Shown here one piece after another: positions 45,783 to 56,904 of a DNA stretch of 64,000 bases. The notes beneath the pieces were generated by a model. It searched no databases. It saw nothing but the letters and a program-made list of their open reading frames with translations, and had not been told where the DNA came from. Source of the DNA: Gautieria morchelliformis (lineage: Eukaryota > Basidiomycota > Agaricomycetes > Gomphales > Gomphaceae). Position 1 is the stretch's first letter, and each line of letters opens with the position of its first letter. Position numbers and translations under genes: made by a program. Location of the stretch: contig WHVA01000028.1 in the NCBI GenBank assembly GCA_015179125.1, forward strand, positions 124,001-188,000, read 5' to 3'.

Positions 45783-46781
45783 CTATGCTTCTTTGATCTT
45801 AGCTTCAATTACATCGTCGTCGATTCCCTTCGTGTCTCGAAGCCAGCTTTTAAGAACGCAGTTTCCTTTGGCGGCATGACTTTTGCAACCCTTGCAGGTT
45901 CGTCCATGATGGATCATCAGCACATGTAACCCGTACTTAAGCTCGCCCGGTATCCTCACGTCCAAGTGAGCTTGGGTGATCACTCGACCTGCTTTCTTTG
46001 GCACCCAGTCCAACAGGTGGCTTAGCCTGTAGACATGTGTGTCTACGGCAAAGCTTTCTCGTGCAAGACAGAACAATAGCACACACGATGCCGTTTTGGG
46101 CCCCACCCCGTCGTAACTTTGAAGTTCTTCCATGACTTGTGTGTCTGTCAGATCCCGAGAGGCCAAGTGCTGCAGGGAGTATGAGCCATGCTTCGCGTGC
46201 ACAGAACGGAGGATGGCCTGAATGGTCTTTGATTTCTTCTGCGCTAATCCACCATGCTTGATCGCGTCGTATACCACTGGTTGAGGGGCCTCAGCGATAG
46301 CCGCGAAATTATGTTTGCCAAAAGTCATATCTAAATTCTCTTTGGCACGTGTGGAGTTGCCAGCGGACGTATTCTGCGACAGAATTGTGCCAATGAGGGA
46401 GTCAAGGATGTTTGGAACGTTGCCGCATGTTTGGGCTGAATTCGCTGTATCTGAAGGAGGTCGGCGAATGAATGAGCGCTCGCCGTGTGTCTGAGCGAGG
46501 AGTGTGTATACAGCATGAGCTTCCTCGATAGTAGGATGAGGATAGTCGGGAAATGGCGAGGTAGCGGCATAGGTAGAAAGGAGCTTGAGTTTCTTTGATG
46601 TGTTCAACGAAACTGGAGGAGAGGATGGTCTAGGTCTTTTCAGACTTGATGAGGTCTCCTGTACATGCCCATCATCTTCAGGAAGGTCTGAGAGGGGCGA
46701 GAGCGAGAGTCCGCGTTTAATTGGCAAAGGCAACTGGGGAAGAGCTGGTCGGTTAGTGGGGCTTTGTGTCATATGACCCAA
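45783..46781 (-). CDS. Endonuclease III-like DNA glycosylase (HhH-GPD)
   Basis: Base-excision repair glycosylase of the Nth/HhH-GPD superfamily; 332 residues in one exon. The catalytic Lys229 lies in the helix-hairpin-helix YDGVGPKTASCVL, and the catalytic Asp247 in AVDTHVYRL. SLIGTILSQNTSAGN matches the conserved Gln/Asn region. Near the C terminus only three cysteines appear, spaced C-X2-C-X8-C (TCKGC...GNC), so the usual four-Cys 4Fe-4S loop is incomplete. The N-terminal 75 residues are basic and Ser/Pro-rich. An upstream exon cannot be excluded. It is divergent from VPS9, with 237 bp between starts. Confidence 0.88.
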   Translation of the reverse strand: MGHMTQSPTNRPALPQLPLPIKRGLSLSPLSDLPEDDGHVQETSSSLKRPRPSSPPVSLNTSKKLKLLSTYAATSPFPDYPHPTIEEAHAVYTLLAQTHGERSFIRRPPSDTANSAQTCGNVPNILDSLIGTILSQNTSAGNSTRAKENLDMTFGKHNFAAIAEAPQPVVYDAIKHGGLAQKKSKTIQAILRSVHAKHGSYSLQHLASRDLTDTQVMEELQSYDGVGPKTASCVLLFCLARESFAVDTHVYRLSHLLDWVPKKAGRVITQAHLDVRIPGELKYGLHVLMIHHGRTCKGCKSHAAKGNCVLKSWLRDTKGIDDDVIEAKIKEA

Positions 46782-47018
46782 TGAGAGTGGTTTTAGCGTT
46801 CTTACAATCCGGATATATCAGCGGTAAGAAGGAAAGGAATGCGAGCGCAGTGAAACTTACCCGATTCAGTACTAGTAGTATCACCTGCCGGACGGCAGTC
46901 GTCGCTGCAGAGTCGGCACTACTGCTGTGACCATGTCTTACGTCACACTTCAAGCTTCAAGGCTGCAGCGTTGGTTGGAAACTTGTTACCCACGAACTAA
47001 CGAAAGCAAACACCTTTC

Positions 47019-50000
47019 ATGGTGATGGCAGATGACGAGACCCACGACCCAATTCACATTTTGAACCATGCAAGCGCCCCAGCTGAGGCAGCGGAAACGA
47101 CGAATCCATGGGCATCCGAGTCGTTAACTGACCTTAAGCACATAGACAGTGAGTGAAATGAACTACCGCACAAGTTTACACCCAACATCAACCCTGCCAT
47201 TGTGGCCAGGTTTGCAACCACAGACTCCACAGCTAGCCCTACCTCAAATTGTTCCACCAACGGCAGTTGTGTTAGATCCGTCAGTCCTAAACGAGCTCGA
47301 CCCTCTGGCCACTGATCCTGTGCAGAAGAATGCTCGGGAAGCATGGGAGGGCGCTGAGAGCCATCCGCCTCCGGCCCAGGATCCATCGAACCCAAATGCA
47401 GCGACTCCTATAGGGTCCATTCCCCCATCTTCCCCACTCCCGCGGAAAGATGGACCTCCATCTCCGCAATCCTCGTCACAAATGCCTGTATCTGCGCCGG
47501 CGACGTCCTCAACCTTCCCCTCACTTGCTTCTCTTGCTCGAACTCTAACCCGATCACCGAAGCGGTCCGTCACCCCCCCTCTTCCATTACCTCCTCGAAC
47601 TTCCTCTTTGCATCATGCACACCACGCATCTCTTCCCTCCGTCCCTACAAATCTCATATCCTCTGCTTCTCCAACCACTGCAAGTCTCAGCGACCCAATA
47701 TCACAGACTACCTCCGTCGTTGACGAACAAGGAAATAGTTCCCGCACGACTGTTTCCTCAGGCTCTGATGATGTTATAATCACAAGTTCTCCCAAGCCAG
47801 ACGGCCAGTTTGATTTTCAAAAGTTCCTTGATCAAATGAAGACAAAAGGAGCCGATCCGATAGCAAAGTATCTGCGGAGGTGTGTCAAAGCTATTGTCGC
47901 TGCCGATGGGAGAACGTTCTGAACATATAATATCGCAGTTTTCTTTCCAATTTCGCCAAGAAAACTTTTGCGGTGAACGACCAGATAAAAATTATACACG
48001 ATTTCCTTGACGTGAGTATCTCTTTTCTGACCAATCGTATGTGTGTTGTGGACTACTTCTAGTTCATCTCGGACAAAATGCGTACGATGGAGGGCTCCCC
48101 TTGGCAAAATTCTAACACACAAAACTTTGATAATGCCATGGAAGCAATGGAGAAGCTTGTGATGAATAGGCTATATGAATTGTAAGCTTGAAGTCATTGC
48201 ATTCTCAACACCAGCCCAGTGTTTAAATGAATTTATTGACAGCACGTTCCAGCCTCTGCTTCCCCCATCGCAGCGCACCACTGATGATCTTGAGCGAGAT
48301 CATGTCTTACGTCAACGTATTCTTCTCTTTGGTTGGTTACGGGAGGAACACCTGGACATTCCGATTGGGGGAGAAGGTGGGCCAGTAGGCAAGGAAGTCA
48401 ATGGATTCCTGCAATTCGCACAGCAAGGTACAACTTGCGATCATTTATGATTCAGGCCGTCTGATGCTGACGCATTGCTTTACTTTGCTAGAGCTGTTGA
48501 AGATCAACCACTACAAAGCGCCGCGTGACAAGCTAATATGCATTCTAAATTGCTGCAAGGTCATCTTCGGTACTTCATGACTCTTCTTTTCTGAAAGCCC
48601 CGCTGTGGCACCATTTCTTGACCTACCCCCTAATACTGTCTTGTCGCTGGCCGGTCACTCATACATGTTCTCACTTCAGGTTTGATTCGCCACTTGAAGC
48701 TGTCTGAAGGGGCAGACTCTTTCATCCCCATCCTCATTTTCGTGGTCCTCAAAGCAAACCCTGAACATTTACTGAGTAACGTGGAGTCAGCCCCTAGTAT
48801 ATGTTATCGTGTCCCTGTTCTGATAGTGGCTTCAGATACATCAATCGCTTCCGGAGCCCAAGCAGACTGCAAAGCGAGGCAGGGTATTACTTGTCCAGCT
48901 TGGTAGGTATTACTTTTTTTTCTGAATTATGACCATTTCTTAGGGACATGTTCAGATGGGCGCAGTGTCTTTCATCGAAACTATGGATCATTCGTCCCTG
49001 TCAAATATCTCGCAGGAAGAATTCGAAAGGTGCATAATCCGATCTGACGTGTCGTGCTCCTTGCTTAATTTGTTTTAACTTTAGGAACGTCGAAGCTGCC
49101 ATCGAAACGCTCCCTATGGCGCGTACTCCGTCACCGCCTAGTAACATCCGGCCACAGACTCCACGAACACCGAACCTCACCGGTTCACCCATTCCGACGC
49201 CGCCAGTGCTACGTCCAGCAATATCGCCTCTGGCTGGTGAAGAGGCTGCACGACCCCTATCTCTTCCAATGCCATCCTCCGCCTCAGATGTAGCTGCTAA
49301 TCCTGAGCATCCAGATTCTTTACAAGTGTCCCTCGCGGAAGATACTCGTCGTTTCTTCCAACGAACTTCGGATACTATCTCGAAACCGCTCGTGGCGATC
49401 GGGCGTATTTTCAGCGATGTATTAGACGAGACCGGAATCGCTGGCCAGCAAGGTAACAAAGAGAGTGATCGGAGAGTAGGATGGCGGGATCTCCCTGGCC
49501 CCTTTGCACCCCTCAGTGTTGGAAATGTGCAGCAAGATAGCCCGGAGTCTCCGGTTCCACATTGGTCCCATCCTGACCAGATAAGACGGGCTGATGCTAT
49601 ACAACAAGCACCCCACACGCCATTGGGCGACAGTAGCCACCAGCCACCTATACAGACACCTTACAAGCCACGGGTTAGGCCAGCTTATTCGAATTCCCCA
49701 GCACGTTCATATACGGGATCGTCGCCAGGGACCGACTATACACCAACTTCTCGTGGTCAGTCGGCGATGAATCAGCCAATAGCCTTAGGAGAGTCGCTGC
49801 CTTACCGGCAGCCACCCACACCGGCGCCAGACGCGGTTCCTGCACAACGTCTTCCAATACCAAGCCCGCATCCGTCGCGCAACCCAACACCCACGTTGGA
49901 CCTGGGCGCGCTTCAAGACGAAATTGATCGGGCACATTTAGCGGCGCAAGATGCGGCGCGGGCTACATTGATGCAGATATTCCCAACGGTAGACCGGGAT

Positions 50001-50102
50001 GTGGCAGAGATGGTATTGGAGGCCAATGATGGTGATCTGGGGCGAAGTATAGAGGGATTGCTCGAGATAAGCGGAGGTGGATCTCAGGCTGTAGTACATT
50101 AA
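47019..50102 (+). CDS. VPS9: Vacuolar sorting protein 9, Rab5-family GEF (VPS9 + CUE)
   Basis: Activates Rab5/Vps21 on endosomes. Ten exons (47019-47148, 47210-47879, 47939-48011, 48063-48181, 48243-48427, 48492-48569, 48680-48785, 48836-48902, 48956-49029, 49085-50102) total 2520 nt, 839 residues. The first 260 residues are disordered and Pro/Ser-rich. The helical bundle and VPS9 domain follow (about 262-500): FLSNFAKKTFAVNDQIK, DLERDHVLRQRILLFGWL, DKLICILNCCKVIFGLIRHL, DSFIPILIFVVLKANPEHLL, GYYLSSLMGAVSFIE. Residues about 790-832 form a ubiquitin-binding CUE domain (LMQIFPTVDRDVAEMVLEAN). The first part is duplicated at 63566-64000. Confidence 0.95.
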
Positions 50103-50548
50103 GAGCAACGCTATGGATGGAGCGAGCACTTAGAGGCCCGTTTCTACATACATGTTAATGTGGTCGTGGTGGCTATGACGCCAATGACGTTATGACTCGG
50201 ATCTATGAATAAGACAGGAATGGTGTGTGACCTCGGCCTTTTTCCCTTTCCAGGTGATCGGCCCTTTCGTAAGCGCCCCTTTCTTCCGTTCTCTGTTCCA
50301 GACTCCCATCCCTGTCCCCTTTCCGGGTAAGCGGCCCCTCCCCGGAGTGCAGTGGCTGTAATACATTATATTCTTGACACGAAGCTTCCAACTATCGCAA
50401 TACAAGCCGCTATCTTAATGGAGCACCCAATAGACTCTTTAGGCTGGCTTGGGAACGGCCAGGCTTTGTTCCCGTCTGCGTCAATGTGCAAGATCCAGTA
50501 CAACGTGACAGCATCATAACTGAAATGTTTGGATTCACGGTGCTACCA
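50103..50548. other. Intergenic between VPS9 and the F-box gene
   Basis: Contains an imperfect direct repeat, GGTGATCGGCCCTTTCGTAA and CCGGGTAAGCGGCCCCTCC (about 50252-50343). No gene was found. Confidence 0.4.
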
Positions 50549-52358
50549 ATGAAACCTATGGGCCTTTCAGGTGTAATGTTGCCTGGGCAAGGTCAGTCTT
50601 GACTTGTCATCTATGCTACGAGTTCATAGAAACCGACGCCGCTCAACTCCCAGGCCCCACTCTCCCGCTCGGATCACAAATACCATTGGATATATATCAC
50701 GAAATTTTCGCATGGTTAGAGCCCGATGCCTATCCTGATCATACGGATGCGGCCGTTTATCATCAGACTTTGACAAAGCTGGCTCTTGTCTGCAAATACT
50801 TCGCTTACTATGCCACACGTGAAATATGGCGCGGTTTACTCATTCATGGCAATAATTACGAGACAGGCATGCCACGGATGCCCTTGTATAACGGCATTCT
50901 GACACAGTTGGAAGCGCTCCAGGCTGATGTTAAGGAGTGCAAAATAACACTAGGGGTCTGTTAATCCACTGCATGTATTGCAGCCATCCTCATCATTTTG
51001 TTTAGAGCTGTGACGTTTTATCATGGATCATGCCCATCCTCCCGAGCCTTGGCAACCTGAGAATACTTACGCTGGACACAATAGTTCCTCAATCCTTCCT
51101 GCAAACTATTGGGAGACTCCCAGCTTTGGAACAGTTGATAATCACCAAAGCTTCCGTGGTGGACGTCCCACCTGCTCATTCAAAAGAACCTCTGTTTGGA
51201 CCTCACGAAACATCCTTCCCTGTTTTGCGTCAACTCACCATTGAGTCTGTTTCCCAACATGCGGGTAATACCTTGTTTCAGGACACATTGTATGCCCTTT
51301 GCGGCGCAACAACGTTGCGATCTGTCATAATTTATGACAGCTATTGGCTCCACCGGTTGCTTCCTCATATTACACCCCAGCTTGTCTCATTCTGTGGTGA
51401 CTTCTCGGACATCACTCCCGACAGCTTCCATCGGTTTGTCCAAGGACATACTGCACTCCAGGATCTTACACTATTTTTCTCTGAAAACACTCAGGCCAGT
51501 TCTTACCTCAGTGTTGATCTCGATCCGAATGACTTGCCTCATCTCCGGTCATTCAGTGGTCCGTTCATTTTGTACCCGAAGATCATTCGTGCCTGTCCTG
51601 TCACAAGGCTAGCCTTCGGCTGTCATTTAGACGTGGATTTTCGCTATAAAAACTACGATGATCCTACTTCGTTATCACCGTCTATGCTTGGACTGGCGGT
51701 GTTCCCTCGAGCTTGTAGACGTCTGGAACGCCGGAGACACATTATACGCGTTGAAGACATGGATCATGAGACATTCGAAGACTGGACAAGCTTGAAATCT
51801 GTAGGCAGCAGCGTATATGAACTCTTCGTGCGTGTTAAGTGGGGTGAAGTCATATCCGGCCCAACACTCGGTCTATGTTTCCCAAACGTCGTTCGCTTGG
51901 AACTTCACATCCCGAAAATCAGGCACATATTGGAGACACTATTCGCTATACTTGCCAAATTACTCGGTCAATTCAAATCATTGAAATCCTTTATGCTTCA
52001 AAGCCCCGATGTCTATTTTTCTTCAACCTGGGTTTCACCGGGGGCCCAGCACGATTTTGTCCACCATGTTTATCAGAATTTTTGCCCGACACTCGAGACG
52101 GTGGTAATTGGGCCAATGATGGTGTGGCACTTGCGCGATCGGCCAGTGCACGGCCCCAAGTGTCACTGCGACCTTGAATTGCTCTCCCCAAGGCTCATCC
52201 GCCAGCACATCGGACATTTGACCAATAATCCTCCGCCCAAAAGAAAAGCGCGTGACTGGAAAGGCACGCTCGCCCGTGTTTTGCGTGAAGAACCACCTAT
52301 ATCGGGGATGAATATGAACAACCCCGACAAAGTCTTGGAGCCTCCGGCCGACGGGTAA
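50549..52358 (+). CDS. F-box protein with leucine-rich C-terminal region
   Basis: Exons 50549-50591, 50630-50955 and 51006-52358 give 573 residues. The F-box is at about residues 32-85: QIPLDIYHEIFAWLEPDAYP, then LTKLALVCKYFAYYATREIW. It should bind Skp1 in an SCF ubiquitin ligase. The rest has irregular leucine-rich periodicity (LGNLRILTLD, LPALEQLIITKA, FPVLRQLTIES), as in the large Agaricomycete F-box families. The first exon of 14 codons is inferred from splice sites and frame. It lies immediately beside the retrotransposon stack. Confidence 0.82.
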
Positions 52359-52781
52359 GCAATGACCGTGACGCTTCTCTCCGTATGCTTGGCTGAGACC
52401 AGCTCTTCAGACGAAGGTGGTACCACTAATCGAGGCGCGAGTTAACAAAAGTATACAGGCGCACTCGATTGACGGTCGATAGATATCGTCTGCAAAGGTG
52501 CAAAATGCCAATTTCCTCGTGGGGACGTACAAACTTTGACGAACGTTAGCCAGGCCACAGACTATAATGCACCTTGCAGGTGATAGAATACTTGTAATTT
52601 CTCGATCGGGCCATGGACATGCCACAGGTTTTACATGATGCATTATATTTGCCCTGCGTTTGACCTTCTCGATGCTGCGATGCATAAATTTGACCTCGTT
52701 CGCGCGGGTAGAGTGCCGATTATGTAAAGACGAAGGCACGGGAGAAGAGCGTATATTAGCGCCCGTCAATGTTTGTCTGGA
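52359..52781. other. Sequence of unknown origin at the Copia 3' truncation
   Basis: Lies between the F-box gene stop and the point where Copia integrase homology ends. It has no LTR ends, ORF or similarity that could be recognised. Confidence 0.4.
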
Positions 52782-53174
52782 GTGATCATCTATGAAGTTT
52801 AAGACATAAACTTTTCCACCGGCGGGTACATCCTCAGGCCCGGTGATATCAGAGTAGACAGTGTTGAGTATCACCCCAGCTCTCTCATTCACACGCACTT
52901 TCGGTACTGGCTGCTTGGCCTGTTTGCCGAGGATACAATGTTCGCAGGGCGGTGGTACGGAGGAGAGGTCGGTAGGCATACCTGAGACCATGCCCTTCTT
53001 TGCCATACCTATGATGGATCAGTAACTGACGTGGCCTAGATGCTTGTGCCAGGTTTCGAGACTGGCGGGAGCTCTGGCAATATTAGCGTAGGACTGAGTA
53101 GAGGGAGGAGTAGGAATGTAATAAAGTCCGCCTGGCGTTCTCGTCCCTCTGAGTATCTCCCGTTTCTGTTGGTC
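52782..53174 (-). pseudogene. Ty1/Copia pol fragment (Gag-pre-integrase and start of integrase)
   Basis: Continues the Copia frame broken at 61865. It shows LYYIPTPPS and WHKHLGHVSY (pre-integrase His motif), CEHCILGKQ (zinc-binding Cys pair), and YSDITGPEDVPAGGKVYVLN followed by FIDDHSR, the start of the integrase core. An in-frame TGA at 53019-53021 follows HVSY, where a Copia element would normally have a codon such as Arg or Gln. Homology stops after DDHSR near 52782, so the rest of integrase, RT and the 3' LTR are missing. Confidence 0.85.
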
Positions 53175-53179
53175 GTAGA

Positions 53180-53669
53180 TGTAAGGGCAACCCTGGCTGG
53201 TTGTGGAGATCACACTACCACACAACTGACAAGGGGAAATCCAAAGTATGTATAAATGAACAGAGTATACAAGAGAGGGGATTCTCACCTGACAAGGGGA
53301 AATCCAAAGAGAAAAGTCTAAGGACCCCGGATGTCAGCGAGCCCGTATTATACTACGCTGCGCAGCCAGGGACAACACTTGGCACCCGCCATCAACCCTG
53401 CATCCCCCTGACCTCCCTGACCCTTGATCGACCCTTGATGCCACCTATTATGCGAGTCGCTTGATTTCCGACACTGTTCCGGGAGTGGAAGTTGGAAATT
53501 GGAGTGGAACTGGCAAGGCGAACAGAACTGGTGGAAGTTCTCCCAGAAGCGGAATCATTTCCGAAAGCGGAGGCGGAGATGGAATCGGAACTGGAAGCGG
53601 AGTTGGAAATGGAGTCGGAACTGGGTGTGGTGTCAGAACTGGAAATGGAAAACAGGGTGTCCCCTGACA
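53180..53669 (-). repeat. 3' LTR of Gypsy B
   Basis: 490 bp, TGTAAGG...CCTGACA on the plus strand. A purine tract (complement of TCACCCCCCCTCT at 53670-53682) lies just inside it, marking this as the 3' LTR of a minus-strand element. Confidence 0.93.
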
Positions 53670-53919
53670 TCACCCCCCCTCTAGCGTGCTGCGTCCTCGA
53701 AGCAAGGGACACGAGGGATTGAAATGCCAGCAAGCGGATTCGGCGAGGGGCGCCGGGGTGTGTCCTATAGAACTCACGGAGTTTGTCTGGAGCGGAAACA
53801 TCTTGCTCCGGGACCCACGAATGCTCCTCATACCCATACCCTTCCCATTTCACAAGGAATTGGAGTCGTCCTCGCACAAACCGGCTATCCAGGATCTTTT
53901 CCACCACATAGTGCTCTTC
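53670..53919 (-). pseudogene. Chromodomain end of Gypsy B pol
   Basis: Encodes VVEKILDSRFVRGRLQFLVK, then WEGYGYEEHSWVPEQDV, a chromodomain that would guide integration to heterochromatin marks. It is cut on its N-terminal side by the C-type LTR at 53920, so the integrase that should precede it is gone. Confidence 0.88.
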
Positions 53920-54134
53920 TGTAAATAACCCGTGTATCTACATGTACATTAGTTATTACATAATCCCAGTGGGCCCCTTAGGGACCCACTGTATAGTTTA
54001 TGCGTGGGAACCGGCCAGCGGTCCCCATCGCATCTTACTCTTACCTGTCACTATGTAGCATTCAGAATACCACTCATTGGTCAAGTTCTGTTGTGCCCTT
54101 GTGATACAAGGTCTTAAGATTGACATCCTTTACA
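53920..54134 (+). repeat. Solo LTR of element C at a recombinant junction
   Basis: 215 bp, reverse-complement relative to the copy at 3254-3468, with the same terminal TGTAAA/TTTACA. Flanks are TCTTC on the left and ACCAA on the right, so there is no target duplication. Left of it is Gypsy B pol (minus strand); right of it is Gypsy D pol (plus strand) starting mid-domain. Confidence 0.88.
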
Positions 54135-55399
54135 ACCAAGGCCAGAACAAAACCCTCGACATAATCCGACGTACCTACACTTGGCCTCTTCTCCGCACGA
54201 TGGTCCAAGACTACTGCAAGTCATGCACCACCTGTATGCATGCCAAGCCCCAACGTCACAAACCCTACGGCCTCCTGAAGCAACTTCCGATCCCGGAACA
54301 ACCGTGGAATTCGATATCCATGGATTTCATTGAGAAACTTCCTAAGTCATCTGGCTATGATACCATTCTAGTAATCGTTGACCGCCTCACAAAGCAGTCC
54401 ATCTTTATTCCGACATATGACACCATCACTTCCGCCCAGCTCGCACAGCTGTTCGTGCTCCACGTCTTTTCCAAGCACGGAATCCCTTCCCATGTCACTT
54501 CCGACCGTGGATCAGAATTCGTGTCCTCCCTTTTCTGCACACTCGGCAAGGCTCTCGACATGAAACTCCACTTCACTTCCAGTTATCATCCCGAAGGAGA
54601 CGGACAAACGGAACGTACTAATCAGACCCTTGAGCAGTATCTCTGTGTCTATTGCAACTACCAACACAGCAATTGGTCCGACCTTCTTCCACTCGCGGAA
54701 TTTGCCTACAACAATGCACCTTCCGCCACTACTGGAATTTCACCCTTTTACGCCAACAAGGGCTACCACCCGAATCTCGCCATCCACCCTGAACGCGACC
54801 TCGCCTCTGCAAGAGCCCGAGATTTCATTGTGGAACTTGACGACCTTCACCAGCACCTCCGAGAGAACATCTCCGCTGCCCAGAAGAGATACCAAACTTC
54901 CGCCGATCGGAAACGACTTCCGCAACCGGCATTCGAGATTGGCGACAAAGTCTTTGTCAAAGCTGAAAATTTCCACACTACTCGCCCCTCGAAGAAGCTC
55001 TCTGAGAAATACCTTGGACCTTACGAGATCATCGCTAAGGCCGGCAGCCGTTCTTTCACCCTCAGACTTCCTGACAATATGCGCGCAGTACACCCGGTAT
55101 TCCATGTCTCCATGCTTGAGCCCGCAGTTCCGAATACAATTCCGAATTGAGAACAACCTCCGCCTCTGCCAGTGATCATAGACAGAGAACCGGAATATGA
55201 GATCTCGGAAATTCTCAACTCCAAGCTCGACAGAAGATACCGCTGTCAACTCCAGTACCTAGTCAAGTGGGCAGGCTATGAAAACACCGACGAAGAGACC
55301 TCGTGGATTTCCGCCACGGGACTAGACCACACCTCTGACCTCGTCTCTGATTTCCACAAGTCTTATCCTGATAAACCTGGCCCCATTTCCGCGCCTTAG
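54135..55399 (+). pseudogene. pol: Gypsy D integrase and chromodomain, with internal stop
   Basis: H2C2-like zinc region (DYCKSCTTCMHAKPQRH), then the integrase core with the catalytic triad: Asp in SMDFIEKLP, Asp in TSDRGSEF, Glu in GQTERTNQTLEQ. KVFVKAENFHTTRPSKKLSE and GPYEIIAKAGS lie in the linker. The frame is interrupted by TGA at 55148-55150 and then continues in the same frame to a chromodomain (EYEISEILNSKLDRRYRCQL, QYLVKWAGYENTDEETSW) ending at 55399. Confidence 0.9.
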
Positions 55400-55528
55400 T
55401 CATTTCCAACCTCATTTCCGATACCCCATTGTTTTCTTACAATTTCTCAAGTCATTGGTCAAATCCGATTACTATTCCGCTACGCTAATTTCCGACACTT
55501 CAAGAAAATTTACAAGCCACTTCGACAC

Positions 55529-56777
55529 TCACTCCTCCCTCATCGTTTCCGCCTCTTCCTCGTTCTCCACTTCCGCACCCTCTTCCGCATTCACTATCTC
55601 CACACTGACCAACTCTGTCCCCACCCTCGTATCCGCCACCTGACTCGGACCCGCTTCCACCCCATTCTCCTCCTGCATCCGCAAGTCCATTCTTTCCCGG
55701 ACCATGTCATTCCGCCACCGATACTCCCGCTTGAACTGCTCCAAGACCGCCGACATAACGGTCATTTGGTTCTGGAAGGACAACAACTGTTGTTGTTGAA
55801 CTTCCGCCATCTCATCAAGGGTGTTCCGGATCCCGCGCTGGGATCTCCGGATACCCCTCAATGACCTCGCGATGTCGAACAACGGCGACACCATGGAGAA
55901 GCGGTTGAGCACCGCTGTCTCCGAGGTGCCGGTCACCGGAAATCCCTCTGGCTTCTTTCCGCTCGGTCCCGGTTTCGACTTGGGGGTTTCAGGCCCCTCG
56001 GTCTCAACCCTGCGCCGTTTCCGCTCCACCCTTGCGGCACACCCATCCACCACACAACGGCGTTTCTTGTCCCGGCACCGTTCGCAGGCCGTCTCCCGCA
56101 GATTTTCCGACCACACACACTCCAGGCCCTTGACCTTGCACGGATCGCAAGGAGCCTTCTCCTCCTCGCCGTCCCTGGTTTTCCTTTTCCGGGTCGCGGG
56201 ATTTTCCGGCCCCAGCTCTCGCAACTCCAGTATCCGGGCCATCTTCTCTTTCCGAGCCTGCTGGAACTCGTCCGCCCTCCGTTTCCGCTCCACAATGATG
56301 TTCGGCATGGGAGCACCTTTCTGCTTCCCCTTGCCCTCTGGAGTTGGCGTGCTTTCCGCACTGCTTTCCGCTTCCGACTCCCCCTCGGATTCTGCGACTC
56401 TCTGGTAGTTTTTCTGTGAGCTCCGGAACACCCCCACGACATTTCCGACTCACCCGGAATTTCCCTGCCTTTTCCGCCGCGGCCTTCTCCTCCGCAGCCT
56501 TTTTGGCCGCGTCCCTTTTCCGCTGTTCTTCGCGGACACGCGACTCCTCCTCGCGACGTTTACGGTCACGCTCCTCCTTCTCCTTCCGCTCCTGTTCCCG
56601 ACGCTCCTGTTCCTTGTGCTCTTTCTCCTTGCGCTCCTCCTCCAGACGCTCCCTCTCTTTCCACGTGGCTTCCTCGGCCTCGCGCTTTTCGGCCAGTTCC
56701 TTCTGCGCAAGCATGTCAGCAAAATGCTGCTTCATCTCAGCGCTGGACATTTTGGAGAAGTCAACTGGAGTGCTCAT
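55529..56777 (-). CDS. Antisense Zn2Cys6-type ORF inside Gypsy D
   Basis: Lies between the pol stop and the 3' LTR of element D, on the opposite strand. It starts MSTPVDFSKMSSAEMKQHFA, runs through a long Glu/Arg/Lys coiled-coil (about residues 25-100), then a basic region and a cysteine cluster with spacing C-X2-C-X6-C-X10-C-X2-C-X6-C (CDPCKVKGLEC, then CERCRDKKRRC). This fits the fungal Zn2Cys6 binuclear-cluster pattern. A Gln-rich segment (EVQQQQLLSFQNQM) and an acidic tail follow. The two halves are in different frames; a 40-nt GTGAGT...CACAG intron at about 56404-56443 would join them, otherwise there is a frameshift. Its function is unknown. Confidence 0.65.
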
Positions 56778-56904
56778 GGTGGATAAAAAAAAAAAGAAGA
56801 CGCGTCTTGTTTCCCACCTATCTTTCGAATTCTGACGCGTTTGTTCACAGGTCACGTGATTCCGACTTGTGGTCTCGCGGGGCTCAACCTTAGAAGGGAG
56901 ATAC

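Noticed and set aside
56344-56835. 163-codon plus-strand ORF rich in Ser/Arg/Phe
   Set aside because: It is the complement of the coiled-coil part of the antisense ORF; Glu/Arg repeats give Ser/Phe repeats on the other strand.
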